DNA of 64,000 nt. Source: Sphingobium sp. BYY-5 (GTDB lineage Bacteria; Pseudomonadota; Alphaproteobacteria; Sphingomonadales; Sphingomonadaceae). Positions within the stretch are counted from its first letter, which is position 1. Each line of letters opens with the position of its first letter. This document shows positions 1 to 8,621 of this stretch, piece by piece. Both the position numbers and the translations under genes were made by a program. Location of the stretch: positions 682,001-746,000 of the forward strand of contig NZ_JALEBH010000001.1 in the NCBI RefSeq assembly GCF_022758885.1, given 5' to 3'. The notes below the pieces were generated by a model. The model was not told the origin of the DNA. It saw nothing but the letters and a program-made list of their open reading frames with translations, and made no database searches.

Positions 1-896
1 TCGGCCAGCCGCCCGGTGGCGATCAGCATCCTGTCCCCGCCCTTGTCATGGGTGGCGGACAGGGCGACGTCGCGCGCGGCGGCGATGGTCTTCAACTGGT
101 CGATCTGCCCCACCATGGTCGGGCCGCCGTCGAAAATATCGACATAGCCCGCATTGTCGAAACCCTCCGTCTCCAGCATCCGCATCGCCGCGCGACCATT
201 GGGGTGGGGCAGGCCGATGACGGCGCGGGCGCTGTCGGTCAGCATCGCTGTATAGATCGGCGTCTTGGGCATCAGGTCGGCGATGAACTGGTTGCCGTTC
301 ACCGCGTTGAACTCATCCGCCTCCTGAAAATTCATGCCGAAGAAGCGCCCGGCGAGGCCATCCCAGAAAGGCGATCCACCCGCTTCATCGATGACGCCGC
401 GCAGTTCCGCGATCACCCGGTCGCCAAAGCGCGCGCGATGATTGCGAATATAGAGATAGCGGCTGCGCGCCAGCAGCAGGCCCAGCCCCTCGGCGCGTTC
501 ACGTGGATGGAGGAAAAGGCCGCCGACCTCCACCGATCCTTCCAGGTCGGTGGTGAGCGAGAGCATCTGCGCGCGGAAGGTGCGGCCCAGTTCCCGGCTA
601 TGCTGGGTCAGCACGCCCAGGCGGTAGGAATAGAAGGGCCAGCTCTGCCCCACGGTGGAGAATATCTGGCAGGTGCCGCGAACCTGGCCGGTCTCGACAT
701 TCTCCAGCACCATGACGATCAGTTCGTCCTCGATGCTCTCGCTCTGCCGCGCCAGCGCCTTTTCGGTCCGCTCCAGCTTGGCGGCCAGCGCCGTGCGGTC
801 GGGCGGCAGGTTGGTGAAGCCGCCGCCCGTCAGTTTCGCCATTTCATACAGCGTCTGCAAATCGTCCGCGCGCGCGATGCGCATGATGAAGCTCAA
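1..896 (-). CDS. astA: Arginine N-succinyltransferase, C-terminus cut off by window edge
   Basis: Transfers succinyl from succinyl-CoA to arginine, the entry step of the AST arginine-degradation pathway in the cytosol. About 298 codons are visible and the reading frame is still open at position 1, so the last part of this roughly 340-residue family is missing. The N-terminus reads SFIMRIARADDLQTLYEMA followed by GGGFTNLPPD, and a later stretch reads VGGLFLHPRERAEGLG, all typical of AstA acyltransferases. I place the start at a TTG at 896 because GAGGGG lies eight bases upstream; an in-frame ATG at 884 has no such site. It begins 15 bases after the stop of the upstream M20 hydrolase, so the two probably form one transcript. 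The family call is firm; the start is moderately sure. Confidence 0.88.
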   Translation of the reverse strand, partial: MSFIMRIARADDLQTLYEMAKLTGGGFTNLPPDRTALAAKLERTEKALARQSESIEDELIVMVLENVETGQVRGTCQIFSTVGQSWPFYSYRLGVLTQHSRELGRTFRAQMLSLTTDLEGSVEVGGLFLHPRERAEGLGLLLARSRYLYIRNHRARFGDRVIAELRGVIDEAGGSPFWDGLAGRFFGMNFQEADEFNAVNGNQFIADLMPKTPIYTAMLTDSARAVIGLPHPNGRAAMRMLETEGFDNAGYVDIFDGGPTMVGQIDQLKTIAAARDVALSATHDKGGDRMLIATGRLA

Positions 897-911
897 GCGG
901 TCATCCCCTCT

Positions 912-2135
912 TTATGTGTCTCGTCCCGGATCGAATCGGCTCTGCGCGATCCGCCACAGCGTCAGCGCGGACAATCGCGCGCGTTCGGCCAGGCTGTCGG
1001 TCAGCAGAAATTCGGCATCGCTATGGATGCTGCCGCCGCGCACGCCCATCGTGTCGACTACCGGCACGCCGCAGGCCGCGATATTATTGCCGTCACACAC
1101 GCCTCCGGTATCGCGCCAGCCGATAGAAAGCCCCAAGTCAGCGCCGCATTGCTTGACCAGTCCGAACAGTCGCTTAGCCTTCTCGTCCATCGGCTTGGAC
1201 GGGCGGCCGAATCCGCCATGCAGATGCAGGCTGACATCATGTTCTCGTGCGACCGCCGCCATTGCGGTGTCGATCAGGGCGCGGGCGATCAGCTCATCCT
1301 GCGGCGTCTTCGGGCGGAAATTGACCCGCAGCACGGCATGGTCGGGCACGACATTGTTTGGCCCGCCGCCGTCGATCTTGGCTGGATTGCAGGAAAAGCC
1401 CGTGCCGCTTCCGGCTTTCAGCCGCAGCGCCAGATCGGCGGCCGCCAGTAGCGCATTGCGTCCTTCGTCCGGGTTGCGTCCGGCATGGGCGCTGCGCCCG
1501 GTGACGATGATCGAGAAATTGCCGCTGCCCGCCCGCGCGCCCGCCAATGTGCCGTCCGGCAGGGCAGGTTCATAGGTGAAGGCCGCGATCTTGCCCTGCG
1601 CCGCCTGACGCAGCAGCGCGGCGGAGGAGGGGCTGCCGACCTCCTCATCGCTGTTGACGACGACATCATAGCCCAGCGTTGCAATGGCATCCGAAGTTTC
1701 GAGCGCCGTGAGCGCTGCCAGCATGACGGCGATGCCGCCTTTCATATCGGCCACGCCGGGGCCGTTGAGGATGCCCGGCTCCAGCCAATTTTGCTGTTGG
1801 AACGGATGATCGACCGGGAACACCGTGTCCATATGGCCGGTCAGCAGCAGGCGGATAGGTGCTTGCGGGCGCACGGACAGGTGCAGGTGACGTCCATGGG
1901 TGATGGTCTGGACCTGGCCGTCGGGCGCGACGCTCTCGACCGGCACGGCTTCCACCAGTCTTATATCGCCCGGCAGGACGGCAAAGGCGTCGGCGAGCCT
2001 GTCCGCCATCTGCGCCAGGCCGTCCAGATTGCGCGATCCGCTGTTGATCGCCGCCCAATCCTGCACTTGGCCTAGCATGGGCGCGGCTGCCACGTGGTCC
2101 AGAAGCCTGAGTTCGGCTGGAGACAAGAGGGTCAT
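912..2135 (-). CDS. M20-family metallohydrolase (carboxypeptidase G2-like) in the ast operon
   Basis: A cytosolic di-zinc amidohydrolase of peptidase family M20A, 407 residues, no signal peptide. The metal and catalytic residues are all present: HMD around H101/D103, D130 in GPGVADMKGG, the E164-E165 pair in NSDEEVGS, E189 in YEP and H371 in GGSIHSD. The middle part matches the dimerisation lid of this family (GRSAHAGRNPDEGRNA). It lies directly upstream of astA on the same strand. Members include glutamate carboxypeptidases, acetylornithine deacetylases and succinyl-diaminopimelate desuccinylases, so a substrate in arginine or succinylglutamate metabolism is plausible but inferred only from context. 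A six-base-pair hairpin (2140-2156) sits five bases before the ATG where a ribosome site would be expected; no good Shine-Dalgarno is visible. Confidence 0.85.
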   Translation of the reverse strand: MTLLSPAELRLLDHVAAAPMLGQVQDWAAINSGSRNLDGLAQMADRLADAFAVLPGDIRLVEAVPVESVAPDGQVQTITHGRHLHLSVRPQAPIRLLLTGHMDTVFPVDHPFQQQNWLEPGILNGPGVADMKGGIAVMLAALTALETSDAIATLGYDVVVNSDEEVGSPSSAALLRQAAQGKIAAFTYEPALPDGTLAGARAGSGNFSIIVTGRSAHAGRNPDEGRNALLAAADLALRLKAGSGTGFSCNPAKIDGGGPNNVVPDHAVLRVNFRPKTPQDELIARALIDTAMAAVAREHDVSLHLHGGFGRPSKPMDEKAKRLFGLVKQCGADLGLSIGWRDTGGVCDGNNIAACGVPVVDTMGVRGGSIHSDAEFLLTDSLAERARLSALTLWRIAQSRFDPGRDT

Positions 2136-2139
2136 TCTG

Positions 2140-2156
2140 GGGGTCTATCAGACCCC
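2140..2156 (-). promoter_or_regulatory. Hairpin just upstream of the M20 hydrolase start
   Basis: GGGGTC (2140-2145) and GACCCC (2151-2156) pair around a five-base loop. The hairpin lies between the upstream DUF481 gene and the M20 start at 2135, in the ribosome-binding region. No T-run follows on the minus strand, so a role in translation is as likely as termination. Confidence 0.4.
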
Positions 2157-2193
2157 GATGCGCGCCTCCACCCCCGCACGAAAATTGCGTCGA

Positions 2194-3093
2194 TCAGAAA
2201 TCATATGTCAGGGTCAAACGGCTGAGCGTGTCGAAGTCCCGCGCCGACAGCAGCGTTTCCGATTCATACTGGACATTGTAGGACAGCGCCGCTGACCAGC
2301 GCGTGGCCACCTTGGTCTCGATCGAGGTCAGGGAATTGAGCGTGTAGACCTCGCTTTCGGCATAGCCGGCGGCGCTCTGCTTGATGGTCAGCGTGGGGGA
2401 CGCACGCCAGGCCAGCCCCATGGAACCACGCACGCCCAGTTTGGTTTCGCGCTCGCCGGTCAGATATTTGGCGTGACGCACGGACGGACCGATATCCACC
2501 GACAGGTCCAGCGGCTTGCTCATGATCAGCTTGTAACCCACGCCGATCGACTCGGTATAACGTTCGTCATAGCCGATCGACGTGTCTCGTTCGAACTGCG
2601 TCAGCCCATAGGCGAAGCCGCGCGAATCGAACTCGTAGCGCGGCTCATAGCTTCCGAAATAGCGCTCGCGCGAGGTGATGCCATTGGCGCGGCGATAATC
2701 GGCGCTGGCCGTCAGCTTGTGGGTCCATTGCAGGCCGATTCGGGATACCGTCGCGTTGACGCTGATGCCGATTTCGCTGGTGGAGCCGGTGGAACGAAAG
2801 CCGCCCGCTTCGACCCGGCCAGTCCATAGGTCGCCGAAACTGGCTTCGCGAATCAGTGTATCATGCGTCGCCTTGGTCCGTTCCTTCCAGCTTGCGACCA
2901 TTCTCTGGATTTCGCTGGAGGATTCGGGATTGGTCTGTCTGGCGATCTTGGCGACGGTCGCGATGTCCGTCTCATTGCCATTGGCGATCGCCGCCTCCAG
3001 CATTTCGCGCACGGTCGGCGGCAGTGGCACGTCATCGGTGGCGATGGCGGGGGTGGCACAGAGGAGGGAGAGCAGGAAAAGGGGCGCGCGCAT
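2194..3093 (-). CDS. DUF481 outer-membrane beta-barrel protein
   Basis: 299 residues with a clear signal peptide (MRAPLFLLSLLCATPAIA, cleavage near residue 18), an alpha-helical N-terminal part to about residue 80, and then alternating short hydrophobic and polar strands typical of a beta-barrel. The protein ends in ...LTLTYDF, and a C-terminal aromatic residue is the usual signal for insertion into the outer membrane. The strand pattern (GRVEAGGFRSTGSTSEIG, YGLTQFERDTS) fits DUF481/YdiY-type salt-induced outer membrane proteins. The function of this family is not established. It stands alone between rppH and the M20 hydrolase, all on the same strand. Confidence 0.8.
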   Translation of the reverse strand: MRAPLFLLSLLCATPAIATDDVPLPPTVREMLEAAIANGNETDIATVAKIARQTNPESSSEIQRMVASWKERTKATHDTLIREASFGDLWTGRVEAGGFRSTGSTSEIGISVNATVSRIGLQWTHKLTASADYRRANGITSRERYFGSYEPRYEFDSRGFAYGLTQFERDTSIGYDERYTESIGVGYKLIMSKPLDLSVDIGPSVRHAKYLTGERETKLGVRGSMGLAWRASPTLTIKQSAAGYAESEVYTLNSLTSIETKVATRWSAALSYNVQYESETLLSARDFDTLSRLTLTYDF

Positions 3094-3149
3094 GTCGTCT
3101 TCTTAGCCATCCGACCGCAGATTTTAAGCCCCCTTTTTCAAAGGATGCG

Positions 3150-3644
3150 TCAGATGAGCGCCCTGAACTCCTGTAATATGTCGCGATAGAGCTTGCGCTT
3201 GAACGGCACGATCAGTTCCGGCAGCGTTTCAGGCTCGGCCCATCTCCATTCGCGAAATTCCGGATGCTTGGTCCGGATGTCGACATCGCTGTCCTTGCCC
3301 AGGAAGCGGGCGAGGAACCAGATCTGCCGCTGGCCGCGATATTTGCCGCCCCATAATTTGCCGATCAGTTCGGGCGGCAGGTCGTAATAATGTTCTTCCT
3401 TGGTCGCGGAGATGATCTCGACATGCTCGCCGCTGATTCCCGTTTCCTCAAGCAACTCGCGAAAAGCCGCAGTTCTGGGATCTTCGCCGTCATCAATGCC
3501 GCCCTGGGGCATCTGCCAGGCTTCGACGGCATTATCGATTCGCTGGCCTACGAAAACCTTGCCGTCCATGTTGACGAGCATCATGCCGACGCAAGGCCGG
3601 TATCCCAATTCCTGATCGTTCGGCATTGAAGCCATCGGTTCCAT
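3150..3644 (-). CDS. rppH: RNA pyrophosphohydrolase RppH (Nudix)
   Basis: Removes pyrophosphate from the 5' triphosphate end of RNAs, which opens mRNAs to RNase E decay. The Nudix box spans about residues 48-70 (GGIDDGEDPRTAAFRELLEE) with the catalytic REXXEE helix at R62-E67. Length 164 residues matches RppH, and the opening GYRPCVGMMLVN, the EAWQMPQGGID segment and the closing FKRKLYRDI are family hallmarks that separate it from other Nudix enzymes. Three in-frame ATGs occur at 3644, 3635 and 3626; AGGA lies too close to the first, so the true start may be one of the shorter ones. It is divergent from the cyclopropane synthase gene; the 260 bases between them hold nothing else I can name. 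Confidence 0.92.
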   Translation of the reverse strand: MEPMASMPNDQELGYRPCVGMMLVNMDGKVFVGQRIDNAVEAWQMPQGGIDDGEDPRTAAFRELLEETGISGEHVEIISATKEEHYYDLPPELIGKLWGGKYRGQRQIWFLARFLGKDSDVDIRTKHPEFREWRWAEPETLPELIVPFKRKLYRDILQEFRALI

Positions 3645-3904
3645 ATTCCTGCTGCAGGCCGGTTCCCACCCCTGGAAACGGCTCGTGTGTCGTAACGGAT
3701 AGCGGGAAGATAAGCGGCGCTGGACATCTCGTCCATTGAGCGAATCGCGGCTTGTCCGATTTGCGATGGGTCAAGCCGGGGAACATGCTTGTGATCCCAT
3801 CATTTTATTTTTGGCGTCGGCATGTAGAGGGTTGATACGGCGCCGTCTGGCAGGGGATGACGCGATGATTGCAGTAATGTTTCGCTTGCGGCAGAATTGG
3901 CGAA

Positions 3905-5170
3905 ATGAACGCCACTGATCCCCGGCGCGGTCGGCGCGCCCTGACCATCCGGCAGCCGCACAGTGAAGGGGCGCCCGGCCGAATTGCGCGATGGTTGGCG
4001 CCGACCTTCCACCGGCTACTTGATCGGATCGACCATGGGTTGGAACAGGGCGTGCTGGAAGCCCGTTTGCCCGACGGCACGCGCCGCCTGCTGGGCGGGC
4101 GGGCGGAGGGACCGTCCAGTATCGTCCATATCCATCACTGGCGCGCGGTGATTCGCCTGGCCAGTTCGGGTTCGGCCGGCTGGTATCGCGCCTGGGCTGC
4201 CGGCGAATGGTCGAGCCCCGACCCGGTGTCGCTCTTCGCGCTCTTCATGCACAACGCCGTGCCATTGGGGCAGGTGGCGCGCGCCCACGGTCCAGCGCGC
4301 TGGATCGGGCGGGCAGCGCATTGGATGCGTCGCAACAGCCGGACCGGCTCGCGCCACAATATCGCCTATCATTATGATCTGGGGAATGATTTCTACAGCC
4401 TATGGCTGGACAGGAATATGCATTATTCCAGTGCATTGTTCCTTAATCCTGACAATCCGGTCGAAAATCTAGAGCAGGCGCAACGGCGCAAGGTTGATGC
4501 CATTCTCGACCGGCTGGTATTGAAGGATGGCGACGCGCTGCTGGAAATCGGTTGCGGCTGGGGCGGTTTGGCCGAGCAGGCGATGGAGCGGCGCGCGATC
4601 GCATATACCGGCCTGACCCTGTCGACCGAGCAGGCGGATTATGCGCGTGATCGCCTGGGATCAGGGGCGCAGATCGCGCTGACTGACTATCGCGACGCGC
4701 AGGGGCAATATGACGCCATCGCCAGCGTCGAAATGGTGGAAGCGGTTGGCCAGCGTTACTGGCCCGCCTATCTTGAGGCGATCCATCGATTGCTGAAGCC
4801 CGGCGGCAGGGCGGCGATCCAGTATATCCTGATCGATGACGCCATTTTCGAAGGCTATGCGCGCGGCGCAGACTTCATCCAGACCTATATCTTCCCCGGC
4901 GGGATGCTGCTTTCCGAAAGCCGTTTCCGCGCGCTGGCGGAACAGCAGGGTCTGGAATGGCGCGACGTGCATCGCTTTGGGGGCCATTATGCTGAGACGC
5001 TGCGGCGATGGCGCCAGCACTTCGACCGGGTGGTCGAGGAAGGCCGGTTGCCGGCCAGTTTCGACCAGCATTTCGTGGCCTTGTGGCGCTATTATCTGAT
5101 CTATTGCGAAGGCGGTTTTCGCGGCGGCGGGATCGACGTGGCGCAGGTGACGCTGGTCAAGCCCGCCTGA
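3905..5170 (+). CDS. Cyclopropane-fatty-acyl-phospholipid synthase family methyltransferase
   Basis: 421 residues. Uses S-adenosylmethionine to add a methylene bridge across double bonds of phospholipid acyl chains at the inner membrane face. The N-terminal 110 residues form the small lipid-interaction domain, followed by the YHYDLGNDFYSLWLD signature (about residue 155) and the SAM-binding loop EIGCGWGG near residue 215. The C-terminal part carries FIQTYIFPGGMLLSES, also typical. The nearest alternative in this superfamily is a mycolic-acid-type methyltransferase, unlikely here. It converges on the SDR gene with a gap of three bases, so the two genes share a very tight 3' junction with no room for separate terminators. 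Confidence 0.9.
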   Translation: MNATDPRRGRRALTIRQPHSEGAPGRIARWLAPTFHRLLDRIDHGLEQGVLEARLPDGTRRLLGGRAEGPSSIVHIHHWRAVIRLASSGSAGWYRAWAAGEWSSPDPVSLFALFMHNAVPLGQVARAHGPARWIGRAAHWMRRNSRTGSRHNIAYHYDLGNDFYSLWLDRNMHYSSALFLNPDNPVENLEQAQRRKVDAILDRLVLKDGDALLEIGCGWGGLAEQAMERRAIAYTGLTLSTEQADYARDRLGSGAQIALTDYRDAQGQYDAIASVEMVEAVGQRYWPAYLEAIHRLLKPGGRAAIQYILIDDAIFEGYARGADFIQTYIFPGGMLLSESRFRALAEQQGLEWRDVHRFGGHYAETLRRWRQHFDRVVEEGRLPASFDQHFVALWRYYLIYCEGGFRGGGIDVAQVTLVKPA

Positions 5171-5173
5171 GGT

Positions 5174-5884
5174 TCAGCCCTCGATCCGCATCCTGTGCCC
5201 GGTCGGCGTATCGGCCGTGACCAATTGCATAATGGCGTCGGCAACCACCTCCGGTGCCTTGAGGCTTGCTGGATCTTCGCCGGGAAAGGCGCGCGCGCGC
5301 ATCGCCGTGCGGGTCGCGCCCGGATCGACGATATGGGTGCGTATGGCGGAGATATTCTTCACTTCCTCGCCATAGGCGCCGACCAGAGTCTCCAGCGCCG
5401 CCTTGGACGCGCCATAGGCCCCCCAATAGGCGCGCGGCGTCGCAACCGATGAGGTCAGCGCGACCACGCGCGCGTCGCCGCTCGCCCGCAACATGCCGTC
5501 GAACGCCGCGATCAGTGCCTGTGGCGCGCCGATATTGAGCGTCAGCAGCCGCGCAAATTCCTTGGCGTCGATCGCTTGGACCGCTGCCAGCGATCCCAGA
5601 GTCGCGGCGTTTAGGACCAGGATGTCGAGCGCCTGCCAGCGCCCGCCAATGGCCTGTGCCAGGCGTCCGATGCTTTCCCCGTCGGTCAGGTCGAGGGGCG
5701 CGATCGTCGCGCTGCCGCCCGCCCGGTGGATGCGCTCCTCCACTTCTTCCAGAGCGCCCGACGTCCGCGCCGTCAGCACGACATGCGCACCTGCCGCCGC
5801 CAGCGCTTCGGCCGTTGCCGCACCGATGCCACGACTCGCGCCGGTCACTAAAGCCAGTTTGCCGGAAAGGGGGAGGTCAGACAT
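5174..5884 (-). CDS. SDR-family NAD(P)-dependent oxidoreductase
   Basis: A classical short-chain dehydrogenase of 236 residues. The cofactor loop TGASRGIG is at residues 14-21, NAAT at 92-95, and the catalytic set N117, S145, Y157 and K161 (YGASK) is complete. The start at 5884 (MSDLPLSGK) is preferred over an upstream in-frame ATG at 5914 because GGAG sits five bases before it. The substrate cannot be told from sequence; sphingomonad homologues at this position, next to purF, are annotated only as SDR. It lies downstream of purF in the same direction, but a strong terminator (5990-6011) separates them. Confidence 0.87.
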   Translation of the reverse strand: MSDLPLSGKLALVTGASRGIGAATAEALAAAGAHVVLTARTSGALEEVEERIHRAGGSATIAPLDLTDGESIGRLAQAIGGRWQALDILVLNAATLGSLAAVQAIDAKEFARLLTLNIGAPQALIAAFDGMLRASGDARVVALTSSVATPRAYWGAYGASKAALETLVGAYGEEVKNISAIRTHIVDPGATRTAMRARAFPGEDPASLKAPEVVADAIMQLVTADTPTGHRMRIEG

Positions 5885-5989
5885 CCATGCTCCGTTCGCC
5901 CTGTCGAGGGGCATTTTTTAGGGAGGAAATGAAGATGGGGCATAGGATCGACCGCAGGATGCGGCAAATCCATTATCCCGCATAAGAAA

Positions 5990-6011
5990 GGGCGGCCGCG
6001 ACGGGCCGCCC
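5990..6011 (-). terminator. Rho-independent terminator of purF
   Basis: A perfect eight-base-pair GC stem (5990-5997 with 6004-6011, loop 5998-6003) lies ten bases beyond the purF stop. On the minus strand it is followed by CTTTCTT, a short T-rich tract. It would separate purF from the SDR gene. Confidence 0.75.
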
Positions 6012-6020
6012 CGAAGGTCG

Positions 6021-7499
6021 TCAGACCACCCGCTCGGCGAGCAGTTCCAGTTGATTCTGCACCACCACGTCATCCTGATCGGTGAGGGTGGTGGGATAAT
6101 CGCCGGTAAAGCAGGCGTCGCAATATTGCGGGCGGATGTCAGCGCGCTTCGTTTCGCCCAGCGCCTTGTAGAGGCCGTCGATCGAAATGAAAGCTAGGCT
6201 GTCGGCATGGATGAAATCCTGCATCCCGCCAATGTCCAGCTTGTGCGCCAGCAGCTTGGTGCGCTCCGGCGTGTCGACGCCGTAGAAGCAGCTATGCTTG
6301 GTCGGTGGCGATGCGATGCGCATATGCACTTCGGCGGCGCCGGATTCGCGCATCATTTGCACGATTTTGAGGCTGGTGGTGCCGCGCACGATCGAATCGT
6401 CGATCAGCACGATCCGCTTGCCTTCGATCAGCGCGCGGTTGGCATTATGTTTCAGCTTCACACCCAGGTGACGGACCTTGTCGCCCGGCTGGATGAAGGT
6501 GCGGCCGATATAGTGCGACCGGATGATGCCCAGTTCGAACGGGATGCCCGATTGCTGCGCATAGCCGATCGCTGCCGGTACGCCGCTGTCGGGCACGGGG
6601 ATCACATAATCGGCATCGACCGGATTCTCGATCGCCAGTTGCGCGCCGATCGCCTTGCGGACCGAATAGACGCTGGAATTGTCGATGATCGAATCGGGAC
6701 GGCTGAAATAGACATGTTCGAAGATGCAGGGCCGTGCGTGCGTTTCGCCGAACGGCCGGTGCGAGCGGATGTCGCCCTCATTGGTGACGATCACCAGTTC
6801 ACCCGGCTCGACGGTGCGGACATAATCCGCGCCGACCACGTCGAACGCCACGGTTTCCGATGCGAAAATGGTCGCGTCGCCCAGCTTGCCCATCACCAGC
6901 GGGCGGATGCCCAGCGGATCGCGGCAGGCGATCATGCCTTCCGGGGTCATGACGATCAGCGAATAGGCGCCCTCGATCTGCTTGAGCGCATCGATGAACT
7001 TGTCGAGCAGCGTCCGGTAGCTGGATGTCGCCACCAGATGGATGATGACTTCGGTGTCCGAGGTCGACTGGAAGATGGAACCGCGGCGAATCAGTTCGCG
7101 GCGTAGCTTCATCGCGTTGGAGATATTGCCGTTATGGGCAATGGCGAACCCGCCGGAATTGAGTTCCGCATAAAGCGGCTGGACATTGCGCAGCGATGTT
7201 TCGCCCGTGGTCGAATAGCGCACATGGCCGCAGGCGGTGTCGCCGGGCAGGCCGCGAATCACTTCGTCCCGGTCGAAATTGCCCGCCACATGGCCCATCG
7301 CCCGGTGGGTATGGAAATCATGCCCGTCCCAACTGGTGATGCCAGCGGCTTCCTGCCCGCGATGTTGCAGAGCGTGAAGGCCGAGCGCGACGATGGCGGA
7401 CGCCGTTTCCGCACGGGAAACGCCGAAAATGCCACATTCCTCGCGCAACTTGTCGTCGTCGAAGGGATTGGTCGTAAACATGGGTGTGAGCGGGTCCAT
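6021..7499 (-). CDS. purF: Amidophosphoribosyltransferase
   Basis: First committed step of purine synthesis: PRPP + glutamine to 5-phosphoribosylamine, cytosolic. 492 residues. The class II glutamine amidotransferase domain begins at the nucleophile Cys22 (EECGIFGV); residues before it form the propeptide that is removed to expose the cysteine. The PRPP-binding loop VLIDDSIVRGTTS lies near residue 370. HAGR-type patterns such as GHVRYSTTGE and IAHNGNISNA confirm the glutaminase domain. An in-frame ATG at 7481 would shorten the propeptide; neither start has a strong ribosome site. The gene is divergent from ccmC across about 230 bases. Confidence 0.96.
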   Translation of the reverse strand: MDPLTPMFTTNPFDDDKLREECGIFGVSRAETASAIVALGLHALQHRGQEAAGITSWDGHDFHTHRAMGHVAGNFDRDEVIRGLPGDTACGHVRYSTTGETSLRNVQPLYAELNSGGFAIAHNGNISNAMKLRRELIRRGSIFQSTSDTEVIIHLVATSSYRTLLDKFIDALKQIEGAYSLIVMTPEGMIACRDPLGIRPLVMGKLGDATIFASETVAFDVVGADYVRTVEPGELVIVTNEGDIRSHRPFGETHARPCIFEHVYFSRPDSIIDNSSVYSVRKAIGAQLAIENPVDADYVIPVPDSGVPAAIGYAQQSGIPFELGIIRSHYIGRTFIQPGDKVRHLGVKLKHNANRALIEGKRIVLIDDSIVRGTTSLKIVQMMRESGAAEVHMRIASPPTKHSCFYGVDTPERTKLLAHKLDIGGMQDFIHADSLAFISIDGLYKALGETKRADIRPQYCDACFTGDYPTTLTDQDDVVVQNQLELLAERVV

Positions 7500-7728
7500 T
7501 GCCGTTCATGGCAGGCCCATGAAGGCCTGCCTGTCCGCGCGCATATAGTCGCTTGAGGTTCGTTTGTCGCCTCCTTGTCACAAAAAAGCGAGGAAAGGCT
7601 AAGTAAACGCTGTGTTTCCGGGCCTTGTCCGGGCTGTGGCCGGGGAGCCGGAGCCTGTCTGCGCCGCTGCGCTATCGGCAAAATGCCCCACTGGCGCGAC
7701 GCATCCGCCGTCGCTACACACAATCCCG

Positions 7729-8463
7729 ATGCATCGTTTCGCCAATCCCGCCCGCTTCCTGAAGATCGCGCGTCCGCTGACCGGCTGGCTGTTCTGGCTG
7801 GGGCTGGCGCTATTGTTGATCGGCGTGGCGTGCGGCCTGTTCGTGACGCCGGCCGATTATCTGCAGGGTGAGACGGTACGCATACTCTATATTCATGTGC
7901 CTGCCGCCTGGCTCGGCATGGGCGGGTGGACCGGCATCACCATCGCGGCGCTGATGCAACTGGTCTGGCGCCACCCGCTCGCCGCCGTCGCGGGCCGGGC
8001 CATCGCCGCGCCGGGCGCGCTCTTCACCGCCATCTGCCTCATAACCGGCTCCATCTGGGGACGCCCGACATGGGGAACATGGTGGGAATGGGACGGGCGG
8101 ATGACCTCCATGCTCGTCCTTTTCTTCCTCTATCTTGGCTATATCGCCCTTGCCAATGCCAGCGCGCGTCAGGGGCAGGCGAACGGGCAGGGTGGGGTGA
8201 GCAATGTCACCGCCATTTTCGGGCTGGTGGGGGCGGTCAACATTCCGATCATCAACCGTTCGGTGGTGTGGTGGAACAGCCTGCATCAGGGGCCGAGCAT
8301 CACGCTGCGCGGCTCCAGCATCGATGGATCGCTGCTTTGGCCGCTGGGTCTGACGCTGCTGGGTTTCAGCCTGTGGTTCGCGGCGATCGTGCTGATGCGG
8401 ATGCGGGCTATATTGGCTCAAAATAAGGTCGAGGCGCGAATGCAGCGCCTGACGCGCGGATAG
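7729..8463 (+). CDS. ccmC: Haem exporter/handling protein CcmC
   Basis: Integral membrane protein, 244 residues with six hydrophobic segments, of the cytochrome c maturation (System I) pathway. It loads haem onto CcmE at the periplasmic side. The tryptophan-rich haem-contact motif WGTWWEWDGRM is at about residues 113-123, flanked by conserved histidines (HVPAAW and NSLHQG). I start at the ATG at 7729 (MHRFANPARF); the upstream 39 codons of the open frame are unlike the family. It heads the run ccmC-ccmD-ccmE. CcmA and CcmB, the ABC partners, are not in this window. Confidence 0.93.
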   Translation: MHRFANPARFLKIARPLTGWLFWLGLALLLIGVACGLFVTPADYLQGETVRILYIHVPAAWLGMGGWTGITIAALMQLVWRHPLAAVAGRAIAAPGALFTAICLITGSIWGRPTWGTWWEWDGRMTSMLVLFFLYLGYIALANASARQGQANGQGGVSNVTAIFGLVGAVNIPIINRSVVWWNSLHQGPSITLRGSSIDGSLLWPLGLTLLGFSLWFAAIVLMRMRAILAQNKVEARMQRLTRG

Positions 8464-8479
8464 GGGCGAGGGGATAGGA

Positions 8480-8611
8480 ATGAACCAGTGGGCTTTCGTG
8501 ATAGCTGCCTATATGGTGACGGCGGTCGGGACCGCGATCGTCAGTCTTATGAGCTGGCGCGCGATGCGCGGCGCCGAGACGACGGCCGAGAAACTGTCTG
8601 ATCGCGCATGA
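8480..8611 (+). CDS. ccmD: Haem exporter protein CcmD (43 residues)
   Basis: A short gene between ccmC and ccmE. The product reads MNQWAFVIAAYMVTAVGTAI followed by VSLMSWRAMRGAETTAEKL, one membrane helix (about residues 5-24) and a basic cytoplasmic tail, as expected for CcmD, which helps release holo-CcmE from the CcmABC complex. A GGGGATAGGA ribosome site lies just before the ATG at 8480. Position and topology carry the call; the sequence alone is too short to be decisive. Confidence 0.85.
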   Translation: MNQWAFVIAAYMVTAVGTAIVSLMSWRAMRGAETTAEKLSDRA

Positions 8612-8621
8612 AAGCCCGAAA

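Noticed and set aside
48..1575. Plus-strand open frames of 467 and 306 residues
   Set aside because: They run opposite astA and the M20 gene, both with clear catalytic motifs on the minus strand.
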